The position numbers were made by a program, and so were the translations under genes. DNA of 64,000 nt from positions 1 to 64,000 of the forward strand of contig NZ_SROX01000022.1 of assembly GCF_013141915.1 (NCBI RefSeq). The letters are read 5' to 3'. Every line of letters starts with the position of its first letter. Position 1 is the first letter of the stretch. Positions 39,518 through 49,887 of the stretch are shown here, piece after piece. The stretch is from Cupriavidus necator. GTDB lineage: Bacteria > Pseudomonadota > Gammaproteobacteria > Burkholderiales > Burkholderiaceae. Under the pieces are notes generated by a model. The model made no database searches. It saw only the letters and a program-made list of their open reading frames with translations, and was not told the DNA's origin.

Positions 39518-40146
39518 TATTCCTGCGTATTTTCCTGAGTGAAGTTTGCACCGTTGGCAACCGTGCGCATGGTCGGCACGAAAGCATCCGTTGCCACTGA
39601 AGTGCGATGCGCACGCAGGTATTCGTCCAGGCGCGGGTCGCGGATCATCTGAGGGGCGTCCGCAGCTACCGTCACGATGCCAGCGGCGTGGCCGGGGGCC
39701 GGCTGCTCGGCACGGGCCACCACGGCGTCAGGCGTTCCCACCGTCGCCGGGCCGCGCAGCTGCGGCACCACCACCCAGCTGACCGCGGCCACGGCGGCGG
39801 CGATCGCGGTGCCAGGCATCACGCGGCGCACCCATGACGGCCTCACCAGTAGGCGATGGCGCGCGCCAGCCTGCGCCACCGCCGGCACCAGCACGTGTGG
39901 CTCGGCTTCAAGGCGCGCGGAGAAGCGCGAGAGGAAATCGGCGGTGGAACCCGCCTGCGTCAGGTCTTCGGAACGCAGTGCGTCGCCGATCAACTGGTAT
40001 GTGGTCCAGTCCGAAATGCCGGCCTCGCTCTTCGCAAGATCCAGCACGGCATTAACTTCATGCGGCGCCAGTTCGCCATCCATCAATACGGAGATCTGCT
40101 CCGCTGCTTCCACTACATGAACCGACTGCTTATGAGCCTGACCCAT
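39517..40146 (-). CDS. rseA: Anti-sigma-E factor RseA/MucA
   Basis: The 209-residue protein has the N-terminal sigma-binding domain (EQISVLMDGELAPHEVNAVL, then WTTYQLIGDALRSED), one membrane helix at about 112-130 (TAIAAAVAAVSWVVV) and a periplasmic tail. It holds RpoE inactive at the membrane until cleaved. Start ATG 40146 (MGQAHKQSV) is 118 bases downstream of the rpoE stop; the longer open frame is not conserved. Confidence 0.92.
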   Translation of the reverse strand: MGQAHKQSVHVVEAAEQISVLMDGELAPHEVNAVLDLAKSEAGISDWTTYQLIGDALRSEDLTQAGSTADFLSRFSARLEAEPHVLVPAVAQAGARHRLLVRPSWVRRVMPGTAIAAAVAAVSWVVVPQLRGPATVGTPDAVVARAEQPAPGHAAGIVTVAADAPQMIRDPRLDEYLRAHRTSVATDAFVPTMRTVANGANFTQENTQE

Positions 40147-40264
40147 TTCCCACCCCAAGACATTCCATTGAACACCGATAATCCCGTTACTGCTGTCGCT
40201 TATCGATGCAGGAATAGGCTGCAACGCTGGCCGCACGACATTCTTCTCTACAACTGAACCGCCA

Positions 40265-40864
40265 CTACCACCGCTTGCCCTCTGCCGTTCCCAGCAGCGG
40301 ACGCAATTTCTCGGCAATCGCTTCGCGCGCCCGGAAGATCCGCGAGCGCACCGTGCCGATCGGGCATCCCATCGCTTCGGCGATTTCCTCATAGCTGAGG
40401 CCCTCGATCTCGCGCAGCGTGATGGCGGTCCGCAATTCTTCCGGCAGTGCTTCCATCGCGCGGTTCACCGTCTCGGCGACTTGCCGCGTGTGGAGCATCG
40501 ACTCCGGCGTATTGATATCCCTTAGTTGTTCACCGTCCGCAAAAGTTTCAGCCTCTTCCGCATCGATATCGCTGGACGCTTCCGGGCGGCGGCCCTGGGT
40601 GGCCAGGTAGTTCTTGGCGGTGTTGACGGCGATCCGGTACAGCCACGTGTAGAAGGCCGATTCCCCGCGAAACTGGGGCAAGGCGCGGTAGGCCTTGATG
40701 AAGGCATCCTGCGCCACATCCTCGACTTCAGCGGGATCCCTGACCAGGCGCGAAATCAGGCGAATGATCTTCCGATGGTATTTGGTCACCAGAAGTTCAA
40801 AGGCCCGCTTGTCGCCCTGCTGGACGCGTTCAACTAGGAGCTGATCGGCTTCGCGTTCGCTCAC
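40265..40864 (-). CDS. rpoE: RNA polymerase sigma factor RpoE (ECF)
   Basis: The 199-residue ECF sigma factor directs the envelope stress response. Region 2 includes RDPAEVEDVAQDAFIKAYRA and TWLYRIAVNTAKNYL; region 4 includes LREIEGLSYEEIAEAMGCP and GTVRSRIFRAREAI. It heads the rpoE-rseA-mucB-mucD cluster. On the minus strand upstream, a -10-like TACACT is seen close to the start, but no clear autoregulatory GAACTT-type -35 was found. Confidence 0.96.
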   Translation of the reverse strand: MSEREADQLLVERVQQGDKRAFELLVTKYHRKIIRLISRLVRDPAEVEDVAQDAFIKAYRALPQFRGESAFYTWLYRIAVNTAKNYLATQGRRPEASSDIDAEEAETFADGEQLRDINTPESMLHTRQVAETVNRAMEALPEELRTAITLREIEGLSYEEIAEAMGCPIGTVRSRIFRAREAIAEKLRPLLGTAEGKRW

Positions 40865-40920
40865 GTATGGCTCACCTGCAGTGTATCTCTTGGTTTGGTC
40901 GTCACGACAAACGTTGTATT

Positions 40921-41497
40921 TTACCTACGATTCTCAGCCCGCCCGGTGAAGCAACGCGCCTCCTGTGACCGCAAGCTAACAAAATCGTTCCCTGCCCGGG
41001 CATCAGGTTGCACCCGCAGTGCAACTCGCGCGGACCGTTGCAGCCACCGTGCTAACTCAGAACCGGCTGCCTGCCAGGGAAGAAGAATGACGCCGGGCAT
41101 GACGGGGTCACCGGGGGCAAAGCTCACCACCGCGACGCCTCCCAACTGCCAGCACTGCCGTACAACGGCCTCCCGCCGCGCACCGCCTGGCGCTTCCAGC
41201 CAGATACGCAGGGGCCCTTCGGCGTCGGCGTCCTGCACGGCCGTACAGACCCAGCGCAAGCCGCGCCACCATGCCGGCCAGGCGCGCAGTGTCGCCACCG
41301 TGGCCAGCGCGAGGCCAAAGCCGGCGGCAAGGTGCCACCACAGGAATCCGGCCTGGCTGCCGGCGATGGCGTCGGCCAGCGTCCGCGCCAGCAGCGCCAG
41401 CGCCAGTAATTCGACGGCACAAAACACGAACAGGGCCCACCCCAACGGGTGGACCCTGCCATGGCGCAGCCCGTGCAGGGCCCGCCTCAAGCACGGA

Positions 41498-41517
<20 letters not shown>
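40921..41517 (-). CDS. Hypothetical two-helix membrane protein between fabF and rpoE
   Basis: The frame encodes up to 198 residues. Two adjacent hydrophobic helices lie at about 26-48 ([18 protein letters not shown]) and 58-80 ([17 protein letters not shown]), followed by a soluble domain with [16 protein letters not shown] and [19 protein letters not shown]. The arrangement recalls YgfX-like proteins (two helices plus small beta domain), but I cannot confirm that. No ATG start is available; TTG at 41517 (overlapping fabF by 20 bases) or TTG at 41487 are candidates with weak ribosome sites. The gap to rpoE is 56 bases. Confidence 0.5.
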
Positions 41518-42730
<1,213 letters not shown>

Positions 42731-42920
42731 TATGTTTTCCTACGGGTGCGTGAAACGGGAACGGAACGCGGAGCTGCGCGCCGCGGGCCCTGCGGGCCCG
42801 GCGGCGAAGCACATTCCATTCTGCTTCTTCGAACAGACGAAAGCCACAGAAAACAGCAAGGCGCGGCCGCAACGGCCCGCCCACCTGCCTTCTGTGGCTC
42901 GGAATGCAGAGACGACGGGC

Positions 42921-43160
42921 TTAGGCCTTGACGTGCGCGGTGGCGTAGTCGATAGCTTGTTGCACGGTCGTGATCTTTTCGGCTTCCTCATCGGGAATTT
43001 CCATGCCGAATTCATCTTCCAACGCCATCACGAGTTCAACCGTGTCCAGCGAGTCCGCACCGAGATCGTTCACGAACGAGGATTCGTTCTTGATGTCTGC
43101 CTCGGCCACGCCAAGCTGTTCTGCCACGATTTTCTTGACGCGTTGTTCGATATTGTCCAT
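42921..43160 (-). CDS. acpP: Acyl carrier protein
   Basis: The 79-residue protein carries acyl chains on a phosphopantetheine attached to the Ser in [10 protein letters not shown]. The start [18 protein letters not shown] is typical of beta- and gammaproteobacteria. GGAGGG lies 5 bases before the ATG on the minus strand. The 169-base gap to fabG contains a promoter candidate (43197) and a hairpin TTCCGGC-N5-GCCGGAA (43292-43310) without a T-run, which may lower read-through from fabG, so acpP is probably expressed partly from its own promoter. Confidence 0.97.
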
Positions 43161-43196
43161 GTAACCCTCCAGGGAAGTTCGACAAAAAGTGGGCGC

Positions 43197-43202
43197 ATTT
43201 TA
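43197..43202 (-). promoter_or_regulatory. Candidate -10 box for acpP
   Basis: TAAAAT (minus strand) lies 37 bases upstream of the acpP start; the -35 match is poor. High ACP demand makes a separate promoter plausible. Confidence 0.35.
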
Positions 43203-43329
43203 GCAGGTTTGGCACAACAGAAATGCTGCCTGCCAAGCTTTGCAAGAATCGCGCCCGATTGGTTCGGAAAACTACGACTTCCGGCAGCTTCTTCCGGCTT
43301 CTTGCCGGAAAATCACTGCGGAAAAACCA

Positions 43330-44079
43330 TCAATTCATGTACATCCCGCCGTTCACATGCAGCGTAGTGCCGGTGATGTAGGCGGCTTGCGGACCGGCCA
43401 GGAAGGCCACCGCATTGGCGATATCCTCGGGCTGCCCCAGGCGGCCCAGCGGGATTTGCGTCTTGAGCGAAGCATGCTGCTCTTCCGACAGCGCCTTGGT
43501 CATGTCGGTATCGATAAAGCCCGGCGCGACGCAATTGACCGTCACGTTGCGGCTGCCGATTTCGGCGGCCAGCGAACGGGTCATGCCCGCCACGCCCGCC
43601 TTGGCCGCGGAGTAGTTCATCTGGCCGGGATTGCCGACCGAGCCCACCACCGAGGTGATATTGATAATGCGGCCCTGGCGCGCCTTCATCATCGGGCGCA
43701 GCACGGCACGCGACAGGCGGAACACCGAAGTCAGGTTGGTCTGGATCACGGCCAGCCAGTCCTCGTCCTTCATGCGCATCGCCAGCTGGTCCTGGGTGAT
43801 GCCGGCATTGTTGACCAGCACGCCGATGCCGCCGTGGCTCTTGACGATCTCTTCGATGAGCGCGTCGCAGGCGGCGGCATCATTGACGTTGAGCACGGCG
43901 CCCTTGCCCTTCAGGCCTTCGGCGCCAAGGTAGCCGGTGATGCTGGCCGCGCCGGCTTCGCTGGTGGCGGTGCCGATCACGGTGGCGCCCTGCCGGGCCA
44001 GTTCCAGCGCGATGGCGCGGCCGATGCCGCGCGACGCGCCGGTGACCAGCGCAATCTGGTTATCGAGAAGTTTGGTCAT
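43330..44079 (-). CDS. fabG: 3-oxoacyl-ACP reductase
   Basis: The 249-residue short-chain dehydrogenase reduces beta-ketoacyl-ACP with NADPH. The cofactor motif is VTGASRGIGRAIALEL, the NNAG motif VLVNNAGITQ, and the catalytic Ser-Tyr-Lys set is in ITSVVGSVG and MNYSAAKAGVAG. The C-terminus TLHVNGGMYMN is typical. It follows fabD by 16 bases. Confidence 0.97.
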   Translation of the reverse strand: MTKLLDNQIALVTGASRGIGRAIALELARQGATVIGTATSEAGAASITGYLGAEGLKGKGAVLNVNDAAACDALIEEIVKSHGGIGVLVNNAGITQDQLAMRMKDEDWLAVIQTNLTSVFRLSRAVLRPMMKARQGRIINITSVVGSVGNPGQMNYSAAKAGVAGMTRSLAAEIGSRNVTVNCVAPGFIDTDMTKALSEEQHASLKTQIPLGRLGQPEDIANAVAFLAGPQAAYITGTTLHVNGGMYMN

Positions 44080-44095
44080 GCGGTTGTCCTGTTGC

Positions 44096-45025
44096 TTACT
44101 TCAGCAGCGCCAGCGTGTCCTGCAGCGAGGCGGGATCAAAGATCGCGCCGCCGCTCAGGCTGCCGTCGATGCGCTTGGTCATGCCGGCCAGCACCTTGCC
44201 CGGGCCGCACTCGATCACGTGCGTGATGCCTTCGGCGGCCATCTTCTGCACGCACTCTACCCAGCGCACCGGCGCGGCGGCCTGGCGCACCAGCGCATCC
44301 TTGATGGCTTCGGGATCGTTGACGATGGCGACGTCGACGTTGTTCACCAGCGGGATCGCCGGCGCCGAGAACGCGAGGCCGGCCATGCGCTCGCGCAGGC
44401 GGTCCGACGCGGGCTTGAGCAGCGAGGAATGGAACGGCGCCGACACCGGCAACGGCAGCGCGCGCTTGGCGCCCTTGGCCTTGGCGATTTCGCAGGCCTT
44501 CTCGACCGCGCCCTTGTGGCCGGCGATCACCACCTGCGACGGGGCGTTGAAGTTGACGGCCTCGACCACGCCGGTGGCCGACGCCTCGGCGCAAGCAGCG
44601 CGCACGTCGTCATCGGACAAGCCCAGGATCGCGGCCATGCCGCCCTCGCCCACCGGCACGGCTTCCTGCATGGCCTGCGCGCGGAAACGCACCAGCGGTA
44701 CCGCCTCGGCAAACGGAATCACGCCCGCGGCCACCAGTGCGGAGTACTCGCCCAGGCTGTGACCTGCCACCAGTGCCGGTGCCGGGCCACCGGCATCGAG
44801 CCAGGCACGGTAGACCGCCACGGCGGCGGTCAGCATCACCGGCTGCGTATTGGTGGTCAGGTTCAGTTCTTCGGCAGGGCCTTCGGCGATCAGGCGGCCG
44901 AGATCCTGGCCGAGCGCCGTCGAGGCTTCTTCGACGGTGGCGCGCACCACGGCGTTGTCGGCGAAGGCATTGAGCATGCCGACCGACTGCGAACCCTGGC
45001 CGGGAAATACGAAAGCGAATTTCAT
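44096..45025 (-). CDS. fabD: Malonyl-CoA:ACP transacylase
   Basis: The 309-residue enzyme loads malonyl groups on ACP. FVFPGQGSQSVGML opens the protein, the nucleophile Ser is in VAGHSLGEYSALVAAG, and the catalytic His in SAPFHSSLLKPA. It lies between fabH (83 bases upstream) and fabG. Confidence 0.97.
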   Translation of the reverse strand: MKFAFVFPGQGSQSVGMLNAFADNAVVRATVEEASTALGQDLGRLIAEGPAEELNLTTNTQPVMLTAAVAVYRAWLDAGGPAPALVAGHSLGEYSALVAAGVIPFAEAVPLVRFRAQAMQEAVPVGEGGMAAILGLSDDDVRAACAEASATGVVEAVNFNAPSQVVIAGHKGAVEKACEIAKAKGAKRALPLPVSAPFHSSLLKPASDRLRERMAGLAFSAPAIPLVNNVDVAIVNDPEAIKDALVRQAAAPVRWVECVQKMAAEGITHVIECGPGKVLAGMTKRIDGSLSGGAIFDPASLQDTLALLK

Positions 45026-45108
45026 CGGATGGAAACCCTAACAAGAAATCGGGGGCCGGCGCCGCGGCAGGACCTGCCTGCGCGGCACGCCTTGGCACCG
45101 GCCGCATA

Positions 45109-46089
45109 TCACATGCGCAGCAGCACCGCGCCCCAGGTGAAGCCGCCACCCACGCCTTCCATCAGCACGGTCTGGCCCGGGCGAATGCGGCCGTCGCGCA
45201 CGGCGACGTCCAGTGCCAGCGGAATCGAGGCGGCCGAGGTGTTGCCGTGCTCGTGCACGGTGGCGACCATGCGCTCGGCCGGCAGGCCGAGCTTCTTCGC
45301 CGTGCCCTGCATGATGCGGATATTGGCCTGGTGCGGGATCAGCCAGTCGACTTCGGCCGGGGTCACGCTGGCAGCGTCCATGGCTTCGCGCGCCACCTTG
45401 TCGAGCACGTTCACGGCAAGCTTGAACACCGCCTGGCCGTCCATGTGCAGGAACGGGTTGCCGGTGATATTGCCGCCCGCGACGTTGCCCGGCACGCACA
45501 GGATGTCGACATGGCTGCCGTCGGAGTGCATGGCGCTGGACAGGATGCCCGGCTCGTCGGACGCTGACAGCACTACCGCGCCGGCGCCGTCGCCGAACAG
45601 CACGCAGGTGGTGCGGTCGTTGAAGTCGAGGATGCGCGAGAACACTTCGGTGCCGATCACCAGCACGTTGCGGTGCGAGCCGCTGCGGATGAACTTGTCG
45701 GCCGTGGCGAGCGCGTACACAAAGCCAGAGCACACCGCCTGCAGGTCGAACGCCGGGCACTGGTTGGTGATGCCCAGTTTTTCCTGCACGATGCAGGCGG
45801 TGCTGGGGAACACGAAGTCCGGCGTCGAGGTGGCGACGATGATCAGGTCGATGTCCTGGCGGTCGATGCCGGCGGCCGCGATGGCCTGCTCGGCGGCCTT
45901 GACCGCCAGCGCGCTGCTGGTCACATCAGGCTCGGCCCAGTGGCGTGCCGAGATGCCGCTGCGCGAGACAATCCACTCGTCGCTGGTCTCGATGCCTTTT
46001 TCGGCAAGCTGCGCGGCCAGGTCATGGTTGGTCACGCGCCGCGGAGGCAGGTAGCTCCCGGTACCGATGATTTTTGCGTACTTGGTCAT
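45109..46089 (-). CDS. fabH: Beta-ketoacyl-ACP synthase III
   Basis: The 326-residue enzyme starts fatty acid synthesis from acetyl-CoA and malonyl-ACP. Catalytic residues are Cys in [11 protein letters not shown], His in [12 protein letters not shown] and Asn in [18 protein letters not shown] 46089 ([16 protein letters not shown]) is the conserved start; 54 upstream codons of the open frame overlap the plsX tail and are rejected. Confidence 0.97.
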   Translation of the reverse strand: MTKYAKIIGTGSYLPPRRVTNHDLAAQLAEKGIETSDEWIVSRSGISARHWAEPDVTSSALAVKAAEQAIAAAGIDRQDIDLIIVATSTPDFVFPSTACIVQEKLGITNQCPAFDLQAVCSGFVYALATADKFIRSGSHRNVLVIGTEVFSRILDFNDRTTCVLFGDGAGAVVLSASDEPGILSSAMHSDGSHVDILCVPGNVAGGNITGNPFLHMDGQAVFKLAVNVLDKVAREAMDAASVTPAEVDWLIPHQANIRIMQGTAKKLGLPAERMVATVHEHGNTSAASIPLALDVAVRDGRIRPGQTVLMEGVGGGFTWGAVLLRM

Positions 46090-46141
46090 GTATTGTCGGA
46101 TCGTATGGCCCGCGGGCACCCTCGACCGGCGCGCGTGGCGC

Positions 46142-47221
46142 TCAGGCGACGTGGGGGCTGGGATGCGCGCCAGGCGTCTCTGTCTCCGGGGCGGGCTGGG
46201 TACCGCCTGCGGCGCTGGATTTATCGGCGAAAGCCCGGGTAATGCGGGCAATCACGCCATTCTTGGCGGCATCATACCCGCGTTTGATGGCCCACTCAAA
46301 AGAATGGGCATCGGCCGAGCCGTGGCTCTTGATCACCAGCCCGCGCAGGCCCAGCAGCGAGGCGCCGTTGTAGCGCGCGGGGTCGAGCCGCTTGGCCAGG
46401 CGCGACAGCACCGGCATGGCGACCGCGGCCAGCAGCTTGGTGAACCACGAGCGGGTAAATTCTTCCTTGATCATGCTGCCGATCATCTTGGCCAGGCCCT
46501 CGGTGCTCTTGAGCGCCACATTGCCGACGAAGCCGTCGCAAACCACGATGTCGGTCGTGCCCTTGAAGATATCGTTGCCCTCCACGTTGCCGTAGAAGTT
46601 CAGCTCAGAGGCGCGCAGCAGTTCGCCGGCGCGCTTGACCACTTCGTTGCCCTTGATGACTTCCTCGCCGATGTTCAGCAGGCCCACCGTGGGGTGTTCC
46701 TTGTGATCGACGACGGCCACCATGGCCTCGGCCATGCGCGCGAACTGCAACAGGTGCTCGGGCTCGCAGTCGGCATTGGCGCCCAGGTCCAGCACGGTGG
46801 TGCCCCAGCCCTGTTCGTTGGGAATGGTGGTGGCGATGGCCGGACGCTCGATGCCTTCGAGCGTCTTCAGCACGTAGCGCGATACGGCCATCAGCGCGCC
46901 GGTGTTGCCGGCGGAGATGCAGGCGCCGGCCAGGCCTTCCTTGACCTGGGTAACGGCAACGCGCATCGAGGAGTCGCGCTTCTTGCGCAGTGCCACCTCG
47001 ACCGGGTCATCCATGGTGATGACCTCGGTGGCCTCGACGATGCTGACGCGCGGATGGTCCAGCGCGTGCAGCTTTTTCAGCTGCGCCCGAATGGCGTCGG
47101 GCAAGCCGACCAGCACCATCTCGGCATCGTCGTGGCGGGAAAGAAAACTGATCGCCGCAGGCACCGTCACGGAAACACCGTGATCGCCGCCCATGCAGTC
47201 GATAGCGATTTTGATCGTCAT
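46142..47221 (-). CDS. plsX: Phosphate acyltransferase PlsX
   Basis: The 359-residue enzyme converts acyl-ACP to acyl-phosphate for phospholipid synthesis. Conserved stretches are [43 protein letters not shown] and [14 protein letters not shown] Pro/Thr-rich tail of about 25 residues follows the family domain. Start ATG 47221 ([12 protein letters not shown]) is preferred over ATG 47257. A strong hairpin at 47285-47315 separates it from rpmF. Confidence 0.96.
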   Translation of the reverse strand: MTIKIAIDCMGGDHGVSVTVPAAISFLSRHDDAEMVLVGLPDAIRAQLKKLHALDHPRVSIVEATEVITMDDPVEVALRKKRDSSMRVAVTQVKEGLAGACISAGNTGALMAVSRYVLKTLEGIERPAIATTIPNEQGWGTTVLDLGANADCEPEHLLQFARMAEAMVAVVDHKEHPTVGLLNIGEEVIKGNEVVKRAGELLRASELNFYGNVEGNDIFKGTTDIVVCDGFVGNVALKSTEGLAKMIGSMIKEEFTRSWFTKLLAAVAMPVLSRLAKRLDPARYNGASLLGLRGLVIKSHGSADAHSFEWAIKRGYDAAKNGVIARITRAFADKSSAAGGTQPAPETETPGAHPSPHVA

Positions 47222-47284
47222 TGTTCCTGGTACGGATAGCGCGGCGGCGCACGCCATGCCCGGCGGGAATCCCGAGCGCCCAAC

Positions 47285-47315
47285 AAAAAAGCGGCAACGA
47301 TCTTGCCGCTTTTTT
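47285..47315 (-). terminator. Strong hairpin between rpmF and plsX
   Basis: AAAAAAGCGGCAA-CGATC-TTGCCGCTTTTTT is a 13-base-pair stem followed by T residues on the minus strand, with all features of an intrinsic terminator. It lies 72 bases after rpmF and 64 bases before plsX, so the fab genes may need their own promoter or rely on read-through. Confidence 0.85.
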
Positions 47316-47386
47316 GTGTCTGACCGATTATTGTCCGACCCACAGGCATGCGCGAGCGAGACGCAACGTCACGCCTAGCGAAGCTA

Positions 47387-47566
47387 TCAGTCGTTCTTGG
47401 TCTTGATGACCTTGCGACCGCGGTAGTAGCCATTCGGGCTCACATGGTGGCGCAGGTGGGTTTCGCCGGTGGTCGGCTCGACTGCCAGCGGCGCGGCCGA
47501 CAGGTGATCGTGCGAACGGTGCATGCCGCGCTTGGACGGCGACTTCTTGTTCTGTTGAACAGCCAT
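47387..47566 (-). CDS. rpmF: 50S ribosomal protein L32
   Basis: The 59-residue protein begins [20 protein letters not shown], the L32 signature, continues with [18 protein letters not shown] and ends IKTKND. AAGGAG lies 5 bases upstream of the ATG on the minus strand. The zinc cysteines found in some L32 proteins are absent. It follows yceD with 119 bases between, as in many proteobacteria. Confidence 0.97.
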   Translation of the reverse strand: MAVQQNKKSPSKRGMHRSHDHLSAAPLAVEPTTGETHLRHHVSPNGYYRGRKVIKTKND

Positions 47567-47685
47567 GATGACTCCTTCGAGAATTTTTCAATATTAACAC
47601 ACGCATCCCGCCCAGGGCGTAGCCGGGGCCCGGCCGGATGCTTCAGATTCACCTGCAAGACCCTGCAGGCCGCGCGTTGGCGGCT

Positions 47686-48276
47686 TCAGTGCCGGTTCTT
47701 CAGGCCGGCCAGCGCCGCGAAGGGCGAAGGCCGCTTTTCTTGCTCAGGCTCAGCTTCAGGCTGGGCCTCGCCGTCCGATCCGGTCACGAGGCTTTCGTGC
47801 ACCGTCGGGCAGACGTCATGCTTGGGTGCAACCGGCAATGCCAGCAGCACTTCATCTTCAATCAGTTCCAGCAGCGAGAACCGTTTCGAGCCGGCGATAA
47901 CGTCGACTTCGTCGTCGTCCACCGGCGCGGCATCGGCGGCCTCTTCGCTCTCCACCACCTCGAAACGCGTTGCCGTGTCGATCGGCTGGGCATAGGGCGC
48001 CAGGCAGCGCTGGCAATCCAGCCACATCCGGCCCTGCACCGTTACGTCGAGGAACAGCCGCTGCGCCACCGGGGCGCCAGGCCCGGCCGCTTCTTCGCGC
48101 ACGAAGCCGGTACCCGTATAGGCAAGTGTCTCATCGGGTGCCGAGGCTGGCGCTTGCGCGGTGGTCTCGGCTAAGATGCGCGGCAAATCCCGCACCGCCA
48201 CGTCGCCGGCCAGGCTTTCACCCTTTCGGCACATGGCGAAGAGGTCAAGCGCACGCAGGTCGATCGGCTGGGTCAT
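47686..48276 (-). CDS. yceD: YceD/DUF177 protein, 23S rRNA accumulation factor
   Basis: The 196-residue protein begins PIDLRALDLFAMCRKGESLAG and contains the DUF177 core GRMWLDCQRCLAPYAQPID with CxxC, then FSLLELIEDEVLLALPVAP and CPTVHESL. YceD is encoded next to rpmF in most bacteria and is needed for normal 23S rRNA levels. It reads divergently from maf with a 194-base gap. Confidence 0.9.
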   Translation of the reverse strand: MTQPIDLRALDLFAMCRKGESLAGDVAVRDLPRILAETTAQAPASAPDETLAYTGTGFVREEAAGPGAPVAQRLFLDVTVQGRMWLDCQRCLAPYAQPIDTATRFEVVESEEAADAAPVDDDEVDVIAGSKRFSLLELIEDEVLLALPVAPKHDVCPTVHESLVTGSDGEAQPEAEPEQEKRPSPFAALAGLKNRH

Positions 48277-48470
48277 GTGCGGGGCTCCTGTCGCAATTCA
48301 ATGACGGGTTCGCCACATTCCTCACCTGACGGTCTGCGGGCCGCGCACATTGGCGGCACTGCGCCCGGGTGCGGATGCGGCTAAACGCGCGATTATACGG
48401 TGTAAACCGTCCCGAGGTCAAAGGCCTTGCTCGGGAAGCCACTTGGCTCCCTGCTCTGATTCTATTACTT

Positions 48471-49070
48471 ATGTCTCAAGACCCTCGCCCCCGGCTGATC
48501 CTCGGCTCCGGCTCGCCCTACCGCCGTGAACTGCTGGCGCGGCTGCGCATCCCCTTTGAAGTCGCCGTGCCGAACATCGACGAAACCCCGCTTGCCGGCG
48601 AATCGCCCGAGGCCACGGCGCTGCGGCTGTCGCAGCGCAAGGCCGAGGCTATCGCGACTCGCCACCCCGGCGCGCTGGTGATCGGCTCGGACCAGGTGCT
48701 GACACTCGATGGCGCCCAGATGGGCAAGCCTGGCACGCACGACAACGCCGTGGCGCAACTGCGCCGCATGCGGGGGCGCACCGCCACCTTCCACTCGGCG
48801 CTGTGCCTGCTGGATTCCCGCACCGGCGCCGCGCAATTGGCCGACGTGCAGACCCGCGTGACATTGCGCGACCTGACCGACGCCGAAATCGAAACCTACC
48901 TGCAGCTGGAGCGCCCATACGACGTCGCCGGCAGCGCCAAATCCGAGGGACTGGGCATCACCCTGCTGGCGCGGGTCGAGTCCGACGATCCGACCGCGCT
49001 GGTCGGCCTGCCGCTGATCGCGCTGACCGGCATGCTGCGCCAGGCCGGCTACCCTCTCCTTTCCGCATGA
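48471..49070 (+). CDS. Maf-like nucleotide pyrophosphatase (YceF type)
   Basis: The 199-residue protein hydrolyses modified nucleoside triphosphates. The Maf signature LILGSGSPYRRELLARL is at the start and VIGSDQVLTLDGAQMGKPG supplies the catalytic Asp. The YceF subgroup prefers 7-methyl-GTP, and its position next to yceD-rpmF, as in E. coli, supports that subgroup. ATG 48471 (MSQDPRPRL) is used; the open frame further upstream is not conserved. Confidence 0.9.
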   Translation: MSQDPRPRLILGSGSPYRRELLARLRIPFEVAVPNIDETPLAGESPEATALRLSQRKAEAIATRHPGALVIGSDQVLTLDGAQMGKPGTHDNAVAQLRRMRGRTATFHSALCLLDSRTGAAQLADVQTRVTLRDLTDAEIETYLQLERPYDVAGSAKSEGLGITLLARVESDDPTALVGLPLIALTGMLRQAGYPLLSA

Positions 49071-49086
49071 CCCGCACCCACCCACG

Positions 49087-49818
49087 ATGAGCGGCACCCT
49101 TTTCCTGATCCCCAATACCCTCGGCAAGCGCGACGAAGCCGACCCGCTGCCCGATGTGATCCCGGCCGGCGTGCAGCAGATTGCGGCCGGCCTGGACTAC
49201 CTCGTCGCCGAGAACGCCAAGACCGCGCGCGCTTTCCTGAAGAAGCTGGGCGAAACCGCGCCGCTGGCGCGCCCGCTCCAGCAGATCGAAATCCGCGAGC
49301 TGAACGTCAATACGCGCGCCGATGCCCTGGCGGCGCTGCTGGCCCCGCTGGCATCCGGTCGCGACGGCGGGCTGCTGTCCGAAGCCGGCGTGCCGGCGGT
49401 GGCCGACCCCGGCGCCGACCTGGTGCGGCTGGCGCATGCGCGCGGCATCCGCGTGCGGCCGCTGGTAGGACCCAGCTCGATCCTGCTGGCGGTAATGGGC
49501 TCGGGCCTGAACGGCCAGAGCTTTGCCTTCAATGGCTACCTGCCCGTCGATGCCAGCGAACGCGCGCAACGGCTGCGTGAACTGGAACAGCGCTCGCGCA
49601 AGGCCAGCCAGACCCAGGTCTTCATCGAAACGCCATACCGTAACGGCGCGCTGCTGGAGGCCATGCGCCAGCATTGCGCCGGCACCACGCTGCTGTCCGT
49701 GGCGGTGGACCTGACCTTGCCCAGCGAGGCCATCGTCACGCTGCCGCTGTCGGACTGGCGCCCCGAGCGGATCGCCCTGCACAAGCGCCCGGCGATCTTC
49801 TCGCTGCTCGCCATATAA
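49087..49818 (+). CDS. SAM-dependent methyltransferase, RsmI-like tetrapyrrole methylase fold
   Basis: The 243-residue protein shows the RsmI-like pattern: GTLFLIPNTLGKRDEADPL at the start, DGGLLSEAGVPAVADPGADL in the SAM-binding half, VGPSSILLAVMGSGLNGQSF and TQVFIETPYRNGALLEAM. It differs from RsmI, which methylates C1402 of 16S rRNA, by an altered start and a shorter C-terminus. A separate true RsmI probably exists elsewhere, so this is a paralog of unsettled target. It follows maf by 16 bases. Confidence 0.85.
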   Translation: MSGTLFLIPNTLGKRDEADPLPDVIPAGVQQIAAGLDYLVAENAKTARAFLKKLGETAPLARPLQQIEIRELNVNTRADALAALLAPLASGRDGGLLSEAGVPAVADPGADLVRLAHARGIRVRPLVGPSSILLAVMGSGLNGQSFAFNGYLPVDASERAQRLRELEQRSRKASQTQVFIETPYRNGALLEAMRQHCAGTTLLSVAVDLTLPSEAIVTLPLSDWRPERIALHKRPAIFSLLAI

Positions 49819-49841
49819 CAAGCGGCGAGCTGGCAAACGAC

Positions 49842-49863
49842 AAGGGGGCGTGAACGCCCCCTT
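49842..49863. terminator. Terminator between the methylase gene and sppA
   Basis: AAGGGGGCG-TGAA-CGCCCCCTT forms a 9-base-pair stem between convergent genes; the T-run is short in both directions. Confidence 0.75.
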
Positions 49864-49887
49864 TATCCTGACCGGTCACGCCAGGCT

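Noticed and set aside
43292-43310. Hairpin after fabG as an intrinsic terminator.
   Set aside because: The stem is good but no T-run follows on the minus strand, and acpP is usually co-transcribed; it is noted only under acpP.
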